Source of the DNA: Antilocapra americana | Taxonomy: Eukaryota > Chordata > Mammalia > Artiodactyla > Antilocapridae | NCBI GenBank assembly: GCA_007570785.1 | Contig: ML660211.1 | Coordinates: forward strand, 3,414,633-3,478,632 | Direction: 5' to 3' | DNA: 64,000 nt | Part shown: positions 1-10,374 of the stretch, one piece after another | How the letters are laid out: the number at the start of each line of letters is the position of its first letter | How positions within the stretch are numbered: the first letter of the stretch is position 1 | Made by a program: the position numbers and the translations under genes | The notes under the pieces: generated by a model | What the model saw: the letters and a program-made list of their open reading frames with translations, nothing else | Database searches by the model: none | Told to the model about the DNA's origin: nothing

Positions 1-837
1 TGAATGTGCTTTGTGAATTATACATCACTATAAAATATGATAATAGTTTGTATAGCACAAATTGATATTTTTCTACTTTGGAGTTTATTGGAAAAGTTTA
101 TTTCTACTTAATATCTATTTTATAATAACCTACATTTGCTACTAACGTAAACATGCTTACCTGGCAGAGACAAATTACTAAAATATCTCAAATGGAAACA
201 TTTCTAATTTAATGTATTTAATTGATGTCATCCTTGTCTTATACTGCTTGACTTTTGAATCCTTAACAATCTTTCATCTTCAGATTAAGTATGAGAAGGA
301 ATTTCATCAAGAGAGAAAAAAATGAGAAAAGAAAAATATTTAACCTATGTTTTACTTGCCTTCCTTTGTGTGCATGATGCAATACATAATCAAAATTGTG
401 AAAAAAATAATTCCAAAGTAATCACCTATTTGAGAATAACATAAAAAAAATCATCAGTTGTGTTTAGAAACTGCTCTGTTTTTCACAACCCAGGAACATA
501 TTAGTCTTTGAATTTTAAATATGTGTCAAAAAAATCCAAATACATGTGCACATATATATTTAAGTATTTAGCCATTTATGAGTCATTTATATAAATATAT
601 TAAATATTGTGCTATCTCTTTAATTATACCCCCAACCTCTCTCAATGGCTTAGAATGAAGGCACTGACTTAGAACTACCAATGATCAGAACTTTGGTTGG
701 CCTCTCATGATTCAAAGGCAGTCTCCTTACTAAGCACATAGTTTAGAAACCATGCCTAAGCCAATTGTTGCACTGCATGCCCCTGGCAACAGGAATTGTC
801 ATATGACCCAATCCATATCAATATGATCCCTCCGTAA
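1..837. other. AT-rich unique DNA, nothing recognised
   Basis: No coding frame, SINE or LINE is recognisable. The stretch is strongly AT-rich with short A and T runs, as in old intergenic DNA. Confidence 0.6.
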
Positions 838-969
838 GAAAGTGAAAGTGTTTGCCATTTAGTCGGGTCTGATTCTCTGTGACCCCATGGACTGTAGCCC
901 ACCAGGCTCTTCTGTTCATGGAATTATTCAGGAAAGAATACTAGAGTGGGTTGCATTCCCTTCTCCAGC
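838..969 (-). mobile_element. Bov-A SINE fragment
   Basis: The plus strand shows the reverse complement of the Bov-A body: an AAAGTGAAAGTG start, a gaccccatggactgtagccc block, and an ending at cccttctccag. It lacks the tRNA-like head, so it is a partial copy. No clear TSD is visible. Confidence 0.85.
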
Positions 970-1339
970 GAAGTAATTATTGCCATTGCTAAATAACTAG
1001 ATCCCAACAATGCTAGTGGATGTTCCTTGTCAGAATTCCAATTTTGTTCATTAATTTTCCTTATGTTTAAAGCTTGTTTTCTTTACCTTCAACCAGAGGT
1101 TTCAAAATGACATAATTTACAAGAATTAAAATGTTAGAAGAATGCATTTAAGGATGGAAATAAAAAAGAAATAGACTCCAGAATAAGTGGGAAAAAAAAC
1201 ACAGAAAAATGATTTAACTGGGAGATAAGTTTGACATGTAAATATAGGAAATAAATGAATGCTGAACATTTTTAAAAGTCAAGATTTTAGAAAGCAGTTT
1301 CAAAAGAATAGATTCTTTGAGTGATTATTAGTTATTTCA

Positions 1340-1891
1340 TTTAACATTTATTGAGCATTTACTCTATGCTATGCCCAAAACAACATGGTCTTCATGGAAG
1401 GAGTTAATAGTCTACTTAGGTAATTTAACATAACTAAGTGTGATTAGAATGCCTACACTAAAGAGACTCCAGACATTATAGAAGAATAGAGACAGACTTT
1501 CTGCCTATAAGAGAGAGGAAGCAAAAAAGTATTTTTGAATATATATTAACAAATATTTTTAAAGGAGGAAATTTGAGTTTATGAGTTATGAAGAGATTAG
1601 ATTGATTTTCATAGGGACTAGTTGACAAGAAACATTAAAATAAGACTCTAGAGCAGGTAGTGACCAGAGCAGTGACATTAGGGACTTCTGATACTGACGA
1701 AGGGTTTGATGTGCCTGGTTAGGATGCTATGAAGAAATTAAGGAAATTGAACCTGGCAGGGTAGGGCAAGAGCCACTGGATGTTTTGAGCAGAAGTGGGA
1801 ACATGGCAGATTTGGTTTTAGAAAGAAAGAGCATAATAATGAGTAGTGGGAGTTAGGTAGCATAATAATGGTAGTGGAATTAAGATATGGG
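1340..1891 (-). mobile_element. L2-like ancient LINE, 3' part, interrupted by BovB
   Basis: The left end resembles the reversed L2 tail (catttattgagcatttactc), and 1770-1820 resembles a more upstream part of L2 read in reverse (ttttgagcagaagtggga). Divergence is high. The BovB copy starting near 1892 cuts the element. The family call is from memory of the L2 consensus and should be checked with RepeatMasker. Confidence 0.5.
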
Positions 1892-3175
1892 TTAATATGC
1901 TAACCTTGTCATAGCTTTTCTTCCAAGGAGCAAGAGGCTTTTAATTTCTTGGAGCCCAAGAAAATAAAATCTGTCACTGTTTTCATTGTTTCCCCATCTG
2001 TTTGCCATGAAGTGATGGAATCCGATGTCATAATCTTTGGTTTTTTAATGTTGAGTTTTAAGCCAGCCTTTTCACTCTCCTCTTTCATCTTCATCAGGAG
2101 GCTCTATAGTTCCTCTTCACTTTCTGCCATTAGAGTGGTATCATCTGCATATCTGAGGCTATTGATATTTTTCCTGGCAATCTTGATTCCAGCTTGAGCT
2201 TCATCCAGCTCAGCATTTCTCACGATGCACTCTACATATAAATTGAACAAACAGGATGGCAATATACAGCCTTGATGTACTCCTTCCCCAATGTTGAACC
2301 AGTTTGTTGTTCCATGTCCAGTTGTAGTTATTGCTTCTTAACCTGCATACAGGTTTCTCAGGAGGCAGGTAAGGTGGTCTGGTATTCCCATCTCTTTAAG
2401 AATTTTCCACAGTTTGTGACCCACACAGTCAAAGACTTCAGCATAGTCAATGAAGCAGAAGTAGATGTTTCTCCAAAATTCTCTTATTTTTTCTATGACC
2501 CAACAGATGCTGGTAATTTGATCTCTGGTTCCTCTGCCTTTTCTAAATCCAATTTATATATCTGAAAGTTCTCAGTTCATGTACAACTGAAGCCTAGCTT
2601 GAAGGATTTTGAGCATTACCTTGCTAGCATGTAAAATGAAAGCAATTGTGTGGTAGTTTGAACATTCTTTGGCATCGCCTTTCTTTGGGATTCTAATAAA
2701 AACTCACCTTTTCCAGTCCTGTGGCCACTGTTGGGTTTTCAAAGTTTGCTGGCATTAGAGTGCAACACTTTAACAGCATCATCTTTTAGGATTTGGAATA
2801 GTTCATCTGGAACTCCCTCACCACCACTAGCTTTGTTCACAGTGGTGCTTACTAAGAAGGCCTACTTAACTTTGCACTTCAGGTTGTCTAGCTCTAGGTG
2901 AGTGATCACACCTTTGTGGTTATCCTGGTAAATAAGATCTTTTCTGTATAGTTCTTTTGTATATTCTTGCTACCTTTTCTTAATATCTTCTGCTTCGGTT
3001 AGATATTTGTGGTGAGTTTTTCCATTTTAGTAGTTTTTTCTCTTCAGATATTTGTGCTGTTTTACTGACCATGATTTGTAAGCTTTCCTGGTATCTCCTA
3101 TCTCTAGCTAATACAGATTCTCAGATTATAGGTTTTCTCTATTTTGTTAGCTATTTTTTCTTCTGTCATCACTTG
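1892..3175 (-). mobile_element. BovB LINE fragment (reverse transcriptase region)
   Basis: BovB is an RTE-clade non-LTR retrotransposon abundant in ruminants. On the minus strand this piece covers the middle and end of the reverse transcriptase region; the decoded segment at 1909-2094 carries the BovB-like series KLNIKK, SWQTDGET and DFIFLGS. The frame breaks repeatedly and the catalytic region no longer lies in one open frame. From about 3010 rightward it is much more diverged but still collinear with BovB to about 3175. Both the 3' end and the 5' part are missing. It lies against L2 sequence on its left, which suggests insertion into that L2. Confidence 0.85.
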
Positions 3176-3639
3176 AGGATGATCTCATTCACTTAAATAC
3201 CATTCATAGACTTTCACATGCAGAGCTACAGCCAAGATATTTTCACTGAGATTTTGATATTTCCACTTGGATAGCACCATAGACTTCTAAACTTAGCCCG
3301 TACAAAATCAAAATATTCATTTTTTTGTCCTGTAAAGTCTAATATTTTTCTAGGTCTTAAGAACTGGAATAATCGTTTCCCATTTATTAAAGTTAGAAGC
3401 TTTAGAAATACTTTAAAAGTAATTTTCTCATCCCTAATAGATGATCACTGGTTGTTGGCCAAAAATATATCTTGAAACTAGTTATTCTTAACTACCATTT
3501 TTCTGCTCACCTAGACAGTCCCATTAACCAAGCAAGCAGCTCATCTTAGTTACGTACTTTCTCTCCTCCCATCTGTTTTGCTTACAGAGCTTTCTGTGAA
3601 ATTTGAAAGTAAAATGATTTATTATCTATTCACTTCTGT
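3176..3639. other. Unique DNA, nothing recognised
   Basis: AT-rich sequence between the BovB and L2 pieces. No repeat family or coding signal is recognised. Confidence 0.5.
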
Positions 3640-4056
3640 CCTTCAGTAGTTTCCAAAGCATTTGTCATAAATTACAAACTCTTTCAGTGACTCTAAGGCG
3701 TTGCATGCCCTGCTCCCCACTTTACGTGTCCAGCTTCACTCTGCCTCTTTTCTGAGTATACTCACTGTGCAGATTATCTGCTATTTCTTCCATATCCCAG
3801 ACTCTTTCTTACCCCTTGTGTTTTTCAATTTATGTTTCTCTGCCTGGAAAAATATTCATCTATCCCTTTATAGGATTTTTCTCATTTTTAATGTTTCAGC
3901 TCCTGTTTCACCTCTGCAGTCTGCCCAGCACAAGAAAAGCACTGCTTTTCCTCTCTACCATAGCCTCTTTTTATTTTCACGGTTAACATTACTTACCGCT
4001 TGCAGTCATTGCATTGCGTGTCTGTTTATTTTGTTAATGTCTACTTGCCCCTATGA
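3640..4056 (+). mobile_element. L2-like ancient LINE fragment
   Basis: The order of blocks (ttgcatgccctgctcccc, then ttctctgcctggaaaaatat, then a tgtctgtttattttg tail region) follows the L2 3' region in sense orientation with heavy divergence. The longest frame (3701-4066) runs through this non-coding part and is not a gene. The match stops where the LTR begins at 4061, so the ERV probably inserted into this L2. Confidence 0.55.
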
Positions 4057-4060
4057 ACTG

Positions 4061-5160
4061 TGTTAGAAAGAAACAGAGCCAGACATCTGTTTAAAATGAC
4101 AAGACAGATTTTATTATGACTACTGCAGTAGAGTTAGAGATACTAGGATAAACTAAGAAAAGGAAAGAAAAGGTGGGATGCTTTTTAAATGTTAGGTGTG
4201 CTAAAGGAGCAGTATTGAAGGACGCTGGGTGGGGGAGAAGGGCGGGGGTATAGGATGTGGTTGGCCAGTGTGATTATGCCATCTGTGCTTCCTAATGGAC
4301 ACTTATTGAAGTAAAGGTCCTACTCTCTTACAGAGATTGGGACCTGGGGGTTCTATCCTTCTTGATGATTATATTTGATAGTGATGGCTCCTCGGTCCCT
4401 GAGAAAGGCACTTCTGGGTTGTGGAAGATTTGCATTTCAATGGGGCAGAAAAAGAATCTGCAGGTGCAACTTTTCTAAAGTAAATGTTCTAAGAAAAGTG
4501 AGGTCAAGAGTCTATCATCAGGTTTTGCAAGGAACAAATGCTAATTTTTTTCAAAGTGACGTACTTTGTTAGGCAGGCATTTTACAAGAGTAGCATCCTC
4601 CTCAAGCCCTTGAGTTGAGTGTAGTCATGCTTAAGTTTGGTCATGTCTGTTTTGTCCCTGTTAAGTGGGTTCATTTGTTCCAAGAGTTTATGGTTCTTCG
4701 TCCCTGTTTTTGCTCAAGAAAAAGTGGATCTCTTATTTGTAGAACAATGATTAATCATCACACTGAGATTCTTGAAAAGGGTCCAGACATTGTTTTCAGG
4801 TTCAGGAGGGGTCAAAGTGCTGATGAGGCAACTGTGGAGACGACGATATCAGAGGTGGCACGACTGTTCCTTAGGGGCAATGATTTGCCCCTATGTGTTA
4901 GTCACTCAGTTGTGTCCGACTCTTTGTGACCCCATGGACTGCAGCCCACCAGGCTCCTTGGTCCATGAAATTCTTAGGCAAGAATACTTGAGTGCATTGC
5001 CATTCCCTTCTCCAGGGGATCTTCCCAACCCAAGGATGGATCCTGGGTCTCCCGCATCGCAGGCAGATTCTTTACTGTCTGAGCCACCAGGGAAGCCTGT
5101 TGCCCCTATAGACAGGCATGTAACAGAGGCATGACCAATGGGAGTAATATATCTCACAGC
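4061..5160 (-). mobile_element. ERV long terminal repeat (3' LTR), SINE-interrupted
   Basis: The plus strand begins TGTTAG at 4061, which would be the reverse complement of an LTR ending in CA. A minus-strand AATAAA signal lies at 4110-4115, about 50 bases from that end, as expected for R-U5. To its right on the same strand come decayed retroviral pol sequences, so this would be the 3' LTR. A Bov-tA copy occupies 4895-5099. The right boundary is not fixed: no TG start or purine tract could be placed with certainty, and no partner LTR was found. The frames at 4375-5134 cross the LTR and SINE and are not genes. Confidence 0.5.
4895..5099 (-). mobile_element. Bov-tA SINE inside the LTR
   Basis: Complete reversed copy: the Bov-A body at left and the tRNA-like head (gagccaccagggaagcc) at right. 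It is flanked by a perfect 10-bp TSD, ttgcccctat, at 4885-4894 and 5100-5109, so it entered after the ERV was in place. Confidence 0.92.
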
Positions 5161-5388
5161 ACAGGAGAGGGCTAAACTGATGTCAGGGGATAAGATACCA
5201 AGAATACAGTGTCCTATAAGGTTGGCCTGAGTGACTCGCTTTCCCTAGGACTGTTTAAGACTGTTCTAATCTAGCAGTGGTTTGTTTAGGAGTGTAAGGA
5301 CCAGAGATACCATGATGTCTCATGTTACTGATTTGTCCTTTGAGAGGTTTATCTTAGATAGCCATTTGAGGGGCAGCATAAGCTGTAT

Positions 5389-5609
5389 AGGGCTTCCTGA
5401 GTGGTGCTAATGGTAAAGAACTTGCCTGCCAATACAGGAGACCAGGTTTGATCTCTGGGTCAGGAAGATCCCCTGGAGAAGGACATGGCAACCCACTCTA
5501 GTATTCTTACCTGGGAAATGCCATGGACAGAGGAGCCTAGTGGGCTATAGTCCATGGAGTCGTAAAGAGCTGGACACAATTTCATGACTAAACAACAACA
5601 ACAACAAAA
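5389..5609 (+). mobile_element. Bov-tA SINE with (CAA)n tail
   Basis: Starts with the diverged tRNA-like head (gggcttcctgagtggtgc), runs through the Bov-A body, and ends in a short (caa)n microsatellite at about 5590-5606. It lies within the ERV remnant. Confidence 0.85.
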
Positions 5610-6425
5610 ATAAGCCATATGACAGGGGCCTGTCTGGCAGGCTGAAAGTATTTTGTATAGTTTACTACTGCATAAAATAGCATTTCTTAAGAGCAGAGTA
5701 GGAATGGTTACTACGTTTAGTGGTTGTAACAGAATTTTGAAGAGCTAATTGGGAGTAGGCATCAAAGGGTGGGTTGTACCATCTCTGACTGGTTGAATAT
5801 TTTGGTTCCATTTAACTAGTAATTTATTTCACCTGTATCTTGTATTAAATAAATTACATTGGTGTCACAAGGGAAATTGAAGGAGAAGGGTGTCTCTAAT
5901 AGGAGTTTGGCCTTTACAAAGTTCCAGTTTTATGAAAATAGAATACATGTTGGTATAAGGCATTTCCTATGTCTCTCAGGGTAGCTACATTCATTAGGAT
6001 AATTTCTAGTAATACATCATATTTTTGGGGTTAAAGAGGCCACACTGTAGTCTCAGTCTTGACAGCCTTTAAGTCATAGTTTAGTATCATTTAAAAATGA
6101 AGACATATCTGGTTGGGTGTGTATATTTCCTGAAAGAGTTACATATAAAAACATTATAAGTGGGGTATTTATTAAGGGGATGCTAATTTTAGGGGTAAGA
6201 GCAAACCCTCAATTACTTTGGTTTGCCTCATTGGATTCCTGGTAGACTAAAAGAAGGAAGCTATTGTTATCCCCATAGGAAAACCCAAATCAGAATGAGA
6301 TAAGGAGGAAACAGATGGGGATCATGGTGGAGGATTGGGATATATTTAGGACCAGAAGAAGGAGTCATGGAAATGGAGACAGAGTGTTGTGCTGGCAACA
6401 GAATAGTATGAGGATGCTTATTTAA

Positions 6426-6500
6426 AGGGTTTCTGTGGTGGCTCAGACAGTAAAGAGTCTGCCTGCAGTGCAGGAGACCTGTGTTCTATTTAGAGGACAG
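6426..6500 (+). mobile_element. tRNA-like head of a Bov-tA SINE
   Basis: About 65 bases match the tRNA-derived head (gtggctcagacagtaaagag, then ctgcctgcagtgcaggagac). The rest of the SINE is absent or too diverged. Confidence 0.65.
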
Positions 6501-6699
6501 GAATGAAAAGACATGGGATGAAGAAGGGGAACCCAGGGTGATTTTATGCTGTATTGGTAGAAGCTGCCTACTTTAGAATGTCATCCACTTATTCTTTAAT
6601 TCTTTGGATGCCCATCTGCCTCTGACTGTAGTTGTCTTCTGGACGCTCATGATATGAGGCTTCATTTGAGGTCTCCAGTTGGAGTGTTCTTCCACCTAA

Positions 6700-7480
6700 A
6701 CAATTCTTGTATTTCTTTAGCTGAACACCCTATCATGTGATAGCTGTGTTAGCAATGAGTAAAACAGTATAAGGTTCTTTCCATCTGGGTTCAAGGTTAG
6801 TTTTCCAGTGGTGGCATTTCCAAAATACCATATCTCCTACTTGTAAATCATGTAAATCAAAGGATTTGATGGGAAAGGCAAGTGTAACATGCCTTTCGTG
6901 TTAAAATAACATGTAACAGTTATTGACTAACTGACTATGTAAGTTTAACTAATACCTGGTTGTGCCTGTAGGAGTTAGTTAGAATGGGGTCCTCTATTAG
7001 CCAGAGTGAGTAAAGCATTCTCACAGGTCTTCCTGCAACAATTTCAAATGGGGACAGTTTATGAGAAGATAGGAGTTGGGACCTTAAAGTCACAGTACTT
7101 GTGACAATGGTAAGTTTAATTCTTCAAAGAATTTGATGGTTTTGCTTTCTCTGGTGCCTGATGACTGAGGTTGGTGAGGGTGGTCAAATTTTGACTAACG
7201 CATGTGTCCTCTTAATTTCCTGTTTAATTTTGCCAGCAAAATCAGGCCCTTGGTCAGTAGAAAATGTAGAGAGGCTTATTTCTAGGAAAATTTTGGCACC
7301 AATGTGGCTGAGGTGTTTCATCTGGGAAAGCCTCTAAACCAGTTAGAAAACATGCAGGTTCGAGTGTGTACCTGTCAAAGATAAGTATCTATTGGGAGGA
7401 GCTGGGAACATGTAGAAGGAGTCCTTTGGGGACCACTGTGAGTTTTGATAGTCTAGTTCATGAGGAGACTCCTTAACAGA
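6700..7480 (-). pseudogene. ERV integrase remnant
   Basis: Read on the minus strand, short collinear matches to gammaretroviral integrase appear in the right order: a core-domain segment near 7340-7390, a Asp-Gln-Gly-Pro stretch around 7250 typical of the second catalytic region, further core segments near 7140 and 7050, and a C-terminal SH3-like segment with a Pro-Arg-Trp-Lys run near 6780. The matches lie in different frames with stops between, so nothing here can be translated through. In an intact virus integrase inserts the cDNA into the host genome; here it is a fossil. It is the best evidence that this stretch is an ERV rather than unique DNA. Confidence 0.65.
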
Positions 7481-7542
7481 TCTCCGTGATAGAATATCTG
7501 AGAATGAAGGTGTGCTGAGCATTAACCAATCCCATAATGTTA

Positions 7543-7831
7543 GGGGGAAGGAGAGGGTGGGACTAATTGAGAGAGTAGCATGGAACCATATATCTTACCC
7601 TATGCAAAGTAAATAGCCCAGTGAGAATTTGCTGTATGATGACCTAGAGGGGTGGGGTGGAGTGGGAAGGGGGAGGGAAGTTCAAGAGGGAATGAATGTG
7701 TATATACCAATGGTTGATTCATAATGATGAATATGCTGATTCATATTGATTCACATTCATGATGACAGAAACCAACACAATATTGTAAACATTGTTCTCC
7801 AATTAAAAATAGACATGTTTTTTTAAAAAGA
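7543..7831 (+). mobile_element. L1 3' end, 5'-truncated, inserted in ERV
   Basis: Matches the ruminant L1 3' UTR: a G-rich tract at about 7650-7680, then gattcat and accaacacaatattgtaaa, then an A-rich tail. A short direct repeat, aatgtta, at 7536-7542 and 7832-7838 is a possible 7-bp TSD. More diverged than the full-length L1 at 22-30 kb. Confidence 0.75.
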
Positions 7832-7868
7832 AATGTTAAGAGGCCGAAAAAGAGGCAAATCATGAGCT

Positions 7869-8134
7869 GCTGCTGCTGCTAAGTTGCTTCAGTCATGTTG
7901 GACTCTGTGCGACCCCATAGATGGCAGCCCACCAGGCTCCCCTGTCCCTGGGATTCTCTAGGAAAGAACACTGGAGTGGGTTGCCGTTTCCTTTTCCAAT
8001 GCATCAAAGTGAAAAGTGAAAGTGAAGTCGATCAGTCTTGTCTAGTCTTAGCGACCCCATGGACTGAAACCCACCAGGTTCCTCCATCCATGAGATTTTC
8101 CAGGCAAGAGTACTGGGTGCTATTGCCTTCTCTG
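7869..8134 (-). mobile_element. Bov-A2 (dimeric) SINE
   Basis: Two Bov-A bodies in tandem, reversed, beginning with the (GCT)n end typical of the family. A perfect 12-bp TSD, aaatcatgagct, flanks it at 7857-7868 and 8135-8146. Confidence 0.93.
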
Positions 8135-8224
8135 AAATCATGAGCTAAAATAAAACAATCCCTCAGTGCTAAAGTTTTGTGATTTCAAGGAATGGAGATG
8201 GTAAAGGAGATGGCGTTAAAGATA

Positions 8225-8300
8225 GAATGTAATGTCCCCTTGTTGAAGAGAAATGTGATGAAGTGCCCTTCATCTTCTAGCATCATGTTTACTTGTGAGT
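8225..8300 (-). pseudogene. Possible ERV protease remnant
   Basis: A short minus-strand reading resembles the retroviral aspartic protease active-site neighbourhood, but the aspartate and the rest of the active-site triplet are altered. It lies on the expected side of the integrase remnant. The match is short and the call is tentative. Confidence 0.35.
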
Positions 8301-8400
8301 GTAGTTCAGAGCTTGGAATATTTCTGTCCTTGGAGGGGAATCAATAATCTTATTGTAGGATGATGGGAGCTTCAGTTTTTTCTCTTCCTTTTGAGGGTCA

Positions 8401-8796
8401 GAGAGTCTTGGATTATTTCTTTTTAAGTCTACTTTCATTAAAAAATAATTGTGCTGAAATCTTTTAACAAACTACATAATACATCCTTATTTTAAATTTT
8501 CTCTAAAATTAATTGTGTCAATTAAAATATTTTTGTTCATAAAATTTACTGTCATTTTTGTCTTTGATTACTTCCAAATATGAGATGAATTTTAACAGAA
8601 TCATTGAATTCAAGAATAAAATGTTAATAGTAGCTGTATGTAGTCACTTGGAAGGGGTACCTAAGGACCAAATATATGAGCTTGCAAGTTTTACTTTTGA
8701 TATTTTCAGATTTTTAAAATATCTAAGGGTACATTTACTAGATTTATATTGTTTTGCATTTTTCTCTGTGTAGACTTTTATTGATTCAATGTACCA
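8401..8796. other. AT-rich DNA, nothing recognised
   Basis: No repeat or gene recognised. The 71-residue frame at 8558-8773 is AT-driven and has no recognisable domain. Confidence 0.5.
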
Positions 8797-9094
8797 TGCT
8801 GTGGTTAGTCAGTCATGTCCAACTCTTAGCGATCCCATGAACTGTAGCCTGCCAGGCTTCTCTGTCCATGGGATTCTCCAGACAAGAATACTGGAGTGGG
8901 TTGTCATGCCCCCTAGGGATTGAATCCAGGTCTCCCAGATTGCAGGTGGATTCTTTACCATCTGAGCCACCAGGGAAGCCCAAGAATACTGGAGTGGGTA
9001 GTTTATCCCTTCTCCAGAGGATCTTTCCTACCTAGGGATGGAACCAGGTTCTCCTGTATTGCAGACAGATTCTTTATCATCTGAGCCACCAGAG
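8797..9094 (-). mobile_element. Bov-tA SINE with duplicated head section
   Basis: A reversed Bov-tA ends at its tRNA-like head near 8982 and is directly followed by a second copy of part of the same unit (8983-9094, from caagaatactggagtgggta to gagccacca). The head is therefore present twice in tandem. This looks like a known dimer-like SINE form rather than two insertions. Confidence 0.85.
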
Positions 9095-9446
9095 ATTTAA
9101 TGGAAGTTATTAAATCAACACTTAGCAGTGTTATTATTAAAAATACTTAGCAGTACCTCTTCTTTGTATTATATTTCATACTTTGTAGAAACTGTAAGTA
9201 ACATTAAACAAGTTACAAAGGGATGATTTTACTTGTTCCTAAATACACTTCCATTTAAATGACTTCATAAGTAACAGTTTTATTCCATTTTACTGATATT
9301 TACTGAACAGTGCTTAGGAGATAATAGTTTCTGCACGAGTGTTTTTATTTCTTTGGGAAGAAGGTCTAGGTTTGAAGTGAAAGTATTTAGTGTCTTTTTT
9401 ATCTTGGACCCCCAAATCCAAGAGATTTATTTGAGTTGTATCAGGA
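9095..9446. other. AT-rich DNA, nothing recognised
   Basis: Unique-looking sequence without coding or repeat signal. Confidence 0.5.
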
Positions 9447-9517
9447 GCCCACTGTCTGTGGGGTTGCACAGAGTCGGACATGACTGAAGCGACTTAGCAG
9501 CAGCAGCAGCAGCAGCA
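9447..9517 (+). mobile_element. Bov-A2 3' stub with (AGC)n microsatellite
   Basis: Only the 3' end of the SINE is present (ggggttgcacagagtcggac), running into an (agc)n tract at about 9496-9517. Confidence 0.8.
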
Positions 9518-9992
9518 AAGAACATATCAGGGTTCTTTTCTTGTAAATTTCCTGATGACTTACAAATACTGACAAGAATTTATCAGCACAGTGTTGAATT
9601 GCCTGTTGAAGTCTACTATTTTAAAATCAGTACTCTTGTTCTCTATCAATCTTATTCACTATTTTGGTTTTCCAAATATATCATGGTTTCTCCAAAGGTA
9701 GGAGATTGCAGAAGATACCTCAAGAGGCCTATAGTCCTTCTCTCATCCTCAGAGATTTACAAATCTTTCAAATCATTTAAATTTATCATAGGTTTTTAAA
9801 AGCTCAAGAGAAAGACATTTTAACATCTCTGTTGAATATTTAACATATTTACTGAGGCTAAATCATTCAAGCTGCAGCGGAAACCTGGTTTGTTGTTGTT
9901 GGTTGTCTTAGCATACGGGAAAAGGAAAACATAATTATTGTCCTTTTATTCACATACAAAGAAACCTAATAATCAATAGTAGATCAATTTCC
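9518..9992. other. AT-rich DNA, nothing recognised
   Basis: No repeat family or gene recognised. The frame at 9599-9799 has no recognisable domain. Confidence 0.5.
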
Positions 9993-10005
9993 CACTATGC
10001 TAATA

Positions 10006-10099
10006 CTCTTGCCTGGAAAATTCCATGGCCAGAGGAGCCTTGTAGGCTACAGTCCATGGTGTCGCAAAGAGTCAGACACGATTGAGTGACTTCACTTTT
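10006..10099 (+). mobile_element. 94-bp Bov-A fragment with TSD
   Basis: The 3' half of Bov-A is flanked by a perfect 13-bp TSD, cactatgctaata, at 9993-10005 and 10100-10112. The TSD shows it inserted at this size, already 5'-truncated. Confidence 0.92.
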
Positions 10100-10374
10100 C
10101 ACTATGCTAATATATTTTACTAGATTCATTTAAACGAACAAGGAAGAAAAAGCACCATTTATTTTCCATTTCTTTCTGGGCCTCAAATATTTGACCCTAA
10201 GAAAATACCAGTTTATATGACTTTTCATATTTCAGGCTACATGTCTCTCAGTCATTACACACTTTTTTTATTTTTTTCCAGTTCTGTTTTTTCTGTTGTC
10301 TTCTTCGGTGCAGATGACAAATGGATCAATGAATGCATTTTCATTTCTTTCTTTTTTCTAAGGGTCACAGTTCA

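Larger units (their letters stand above)
5161..8400 (-). mobile_element. Decayed gammaretrovirus-like ERV internal region
   Basis: The minus strand carries, from right to left, a protease-like remnant (about 8230-8290), an integrase-like stretch (about 6700-7480), a poorly resolved region that may be env (about 5200-6650), and then the LTR. About 2 kb of reverse transcriptase and RNase H expected between protease and integrase is absent: after removing the L1 (7543-7831) and SINE (7869-8134) insertions only a few hundred bases remain there. All frames hold several stops and shifts, so it is non-functional. SINEs also lie at 5389-5609 and 6426-6500. The gag end is not recognised beyond about 8400. 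Assignment to class I (gamma-like) rests on the integrase pattern. Confidence 0.55.

Noticed and set aside
5040..5098. tRNA-like sequence (also near 8930, 17270, 31690, 34222, 37050)
   Set aside because: These are the tRNA-derived heads of SINEs. They lack the complete conserved tRNA fold and are joined to Bov-A or CHR bodies.
4375..5134. Overlapping frames of 65-120 codons
   Set aside because: They run through an LTR and into a SINE.
10354..10370. Possible TSD partner (gggtcacagttcag) for the L1 at 10375-11670
   Set aside because: It shares only a seven-base core, ggtcaca, with sequence inside arm 1 of the inverted repeat. Too weak to call.
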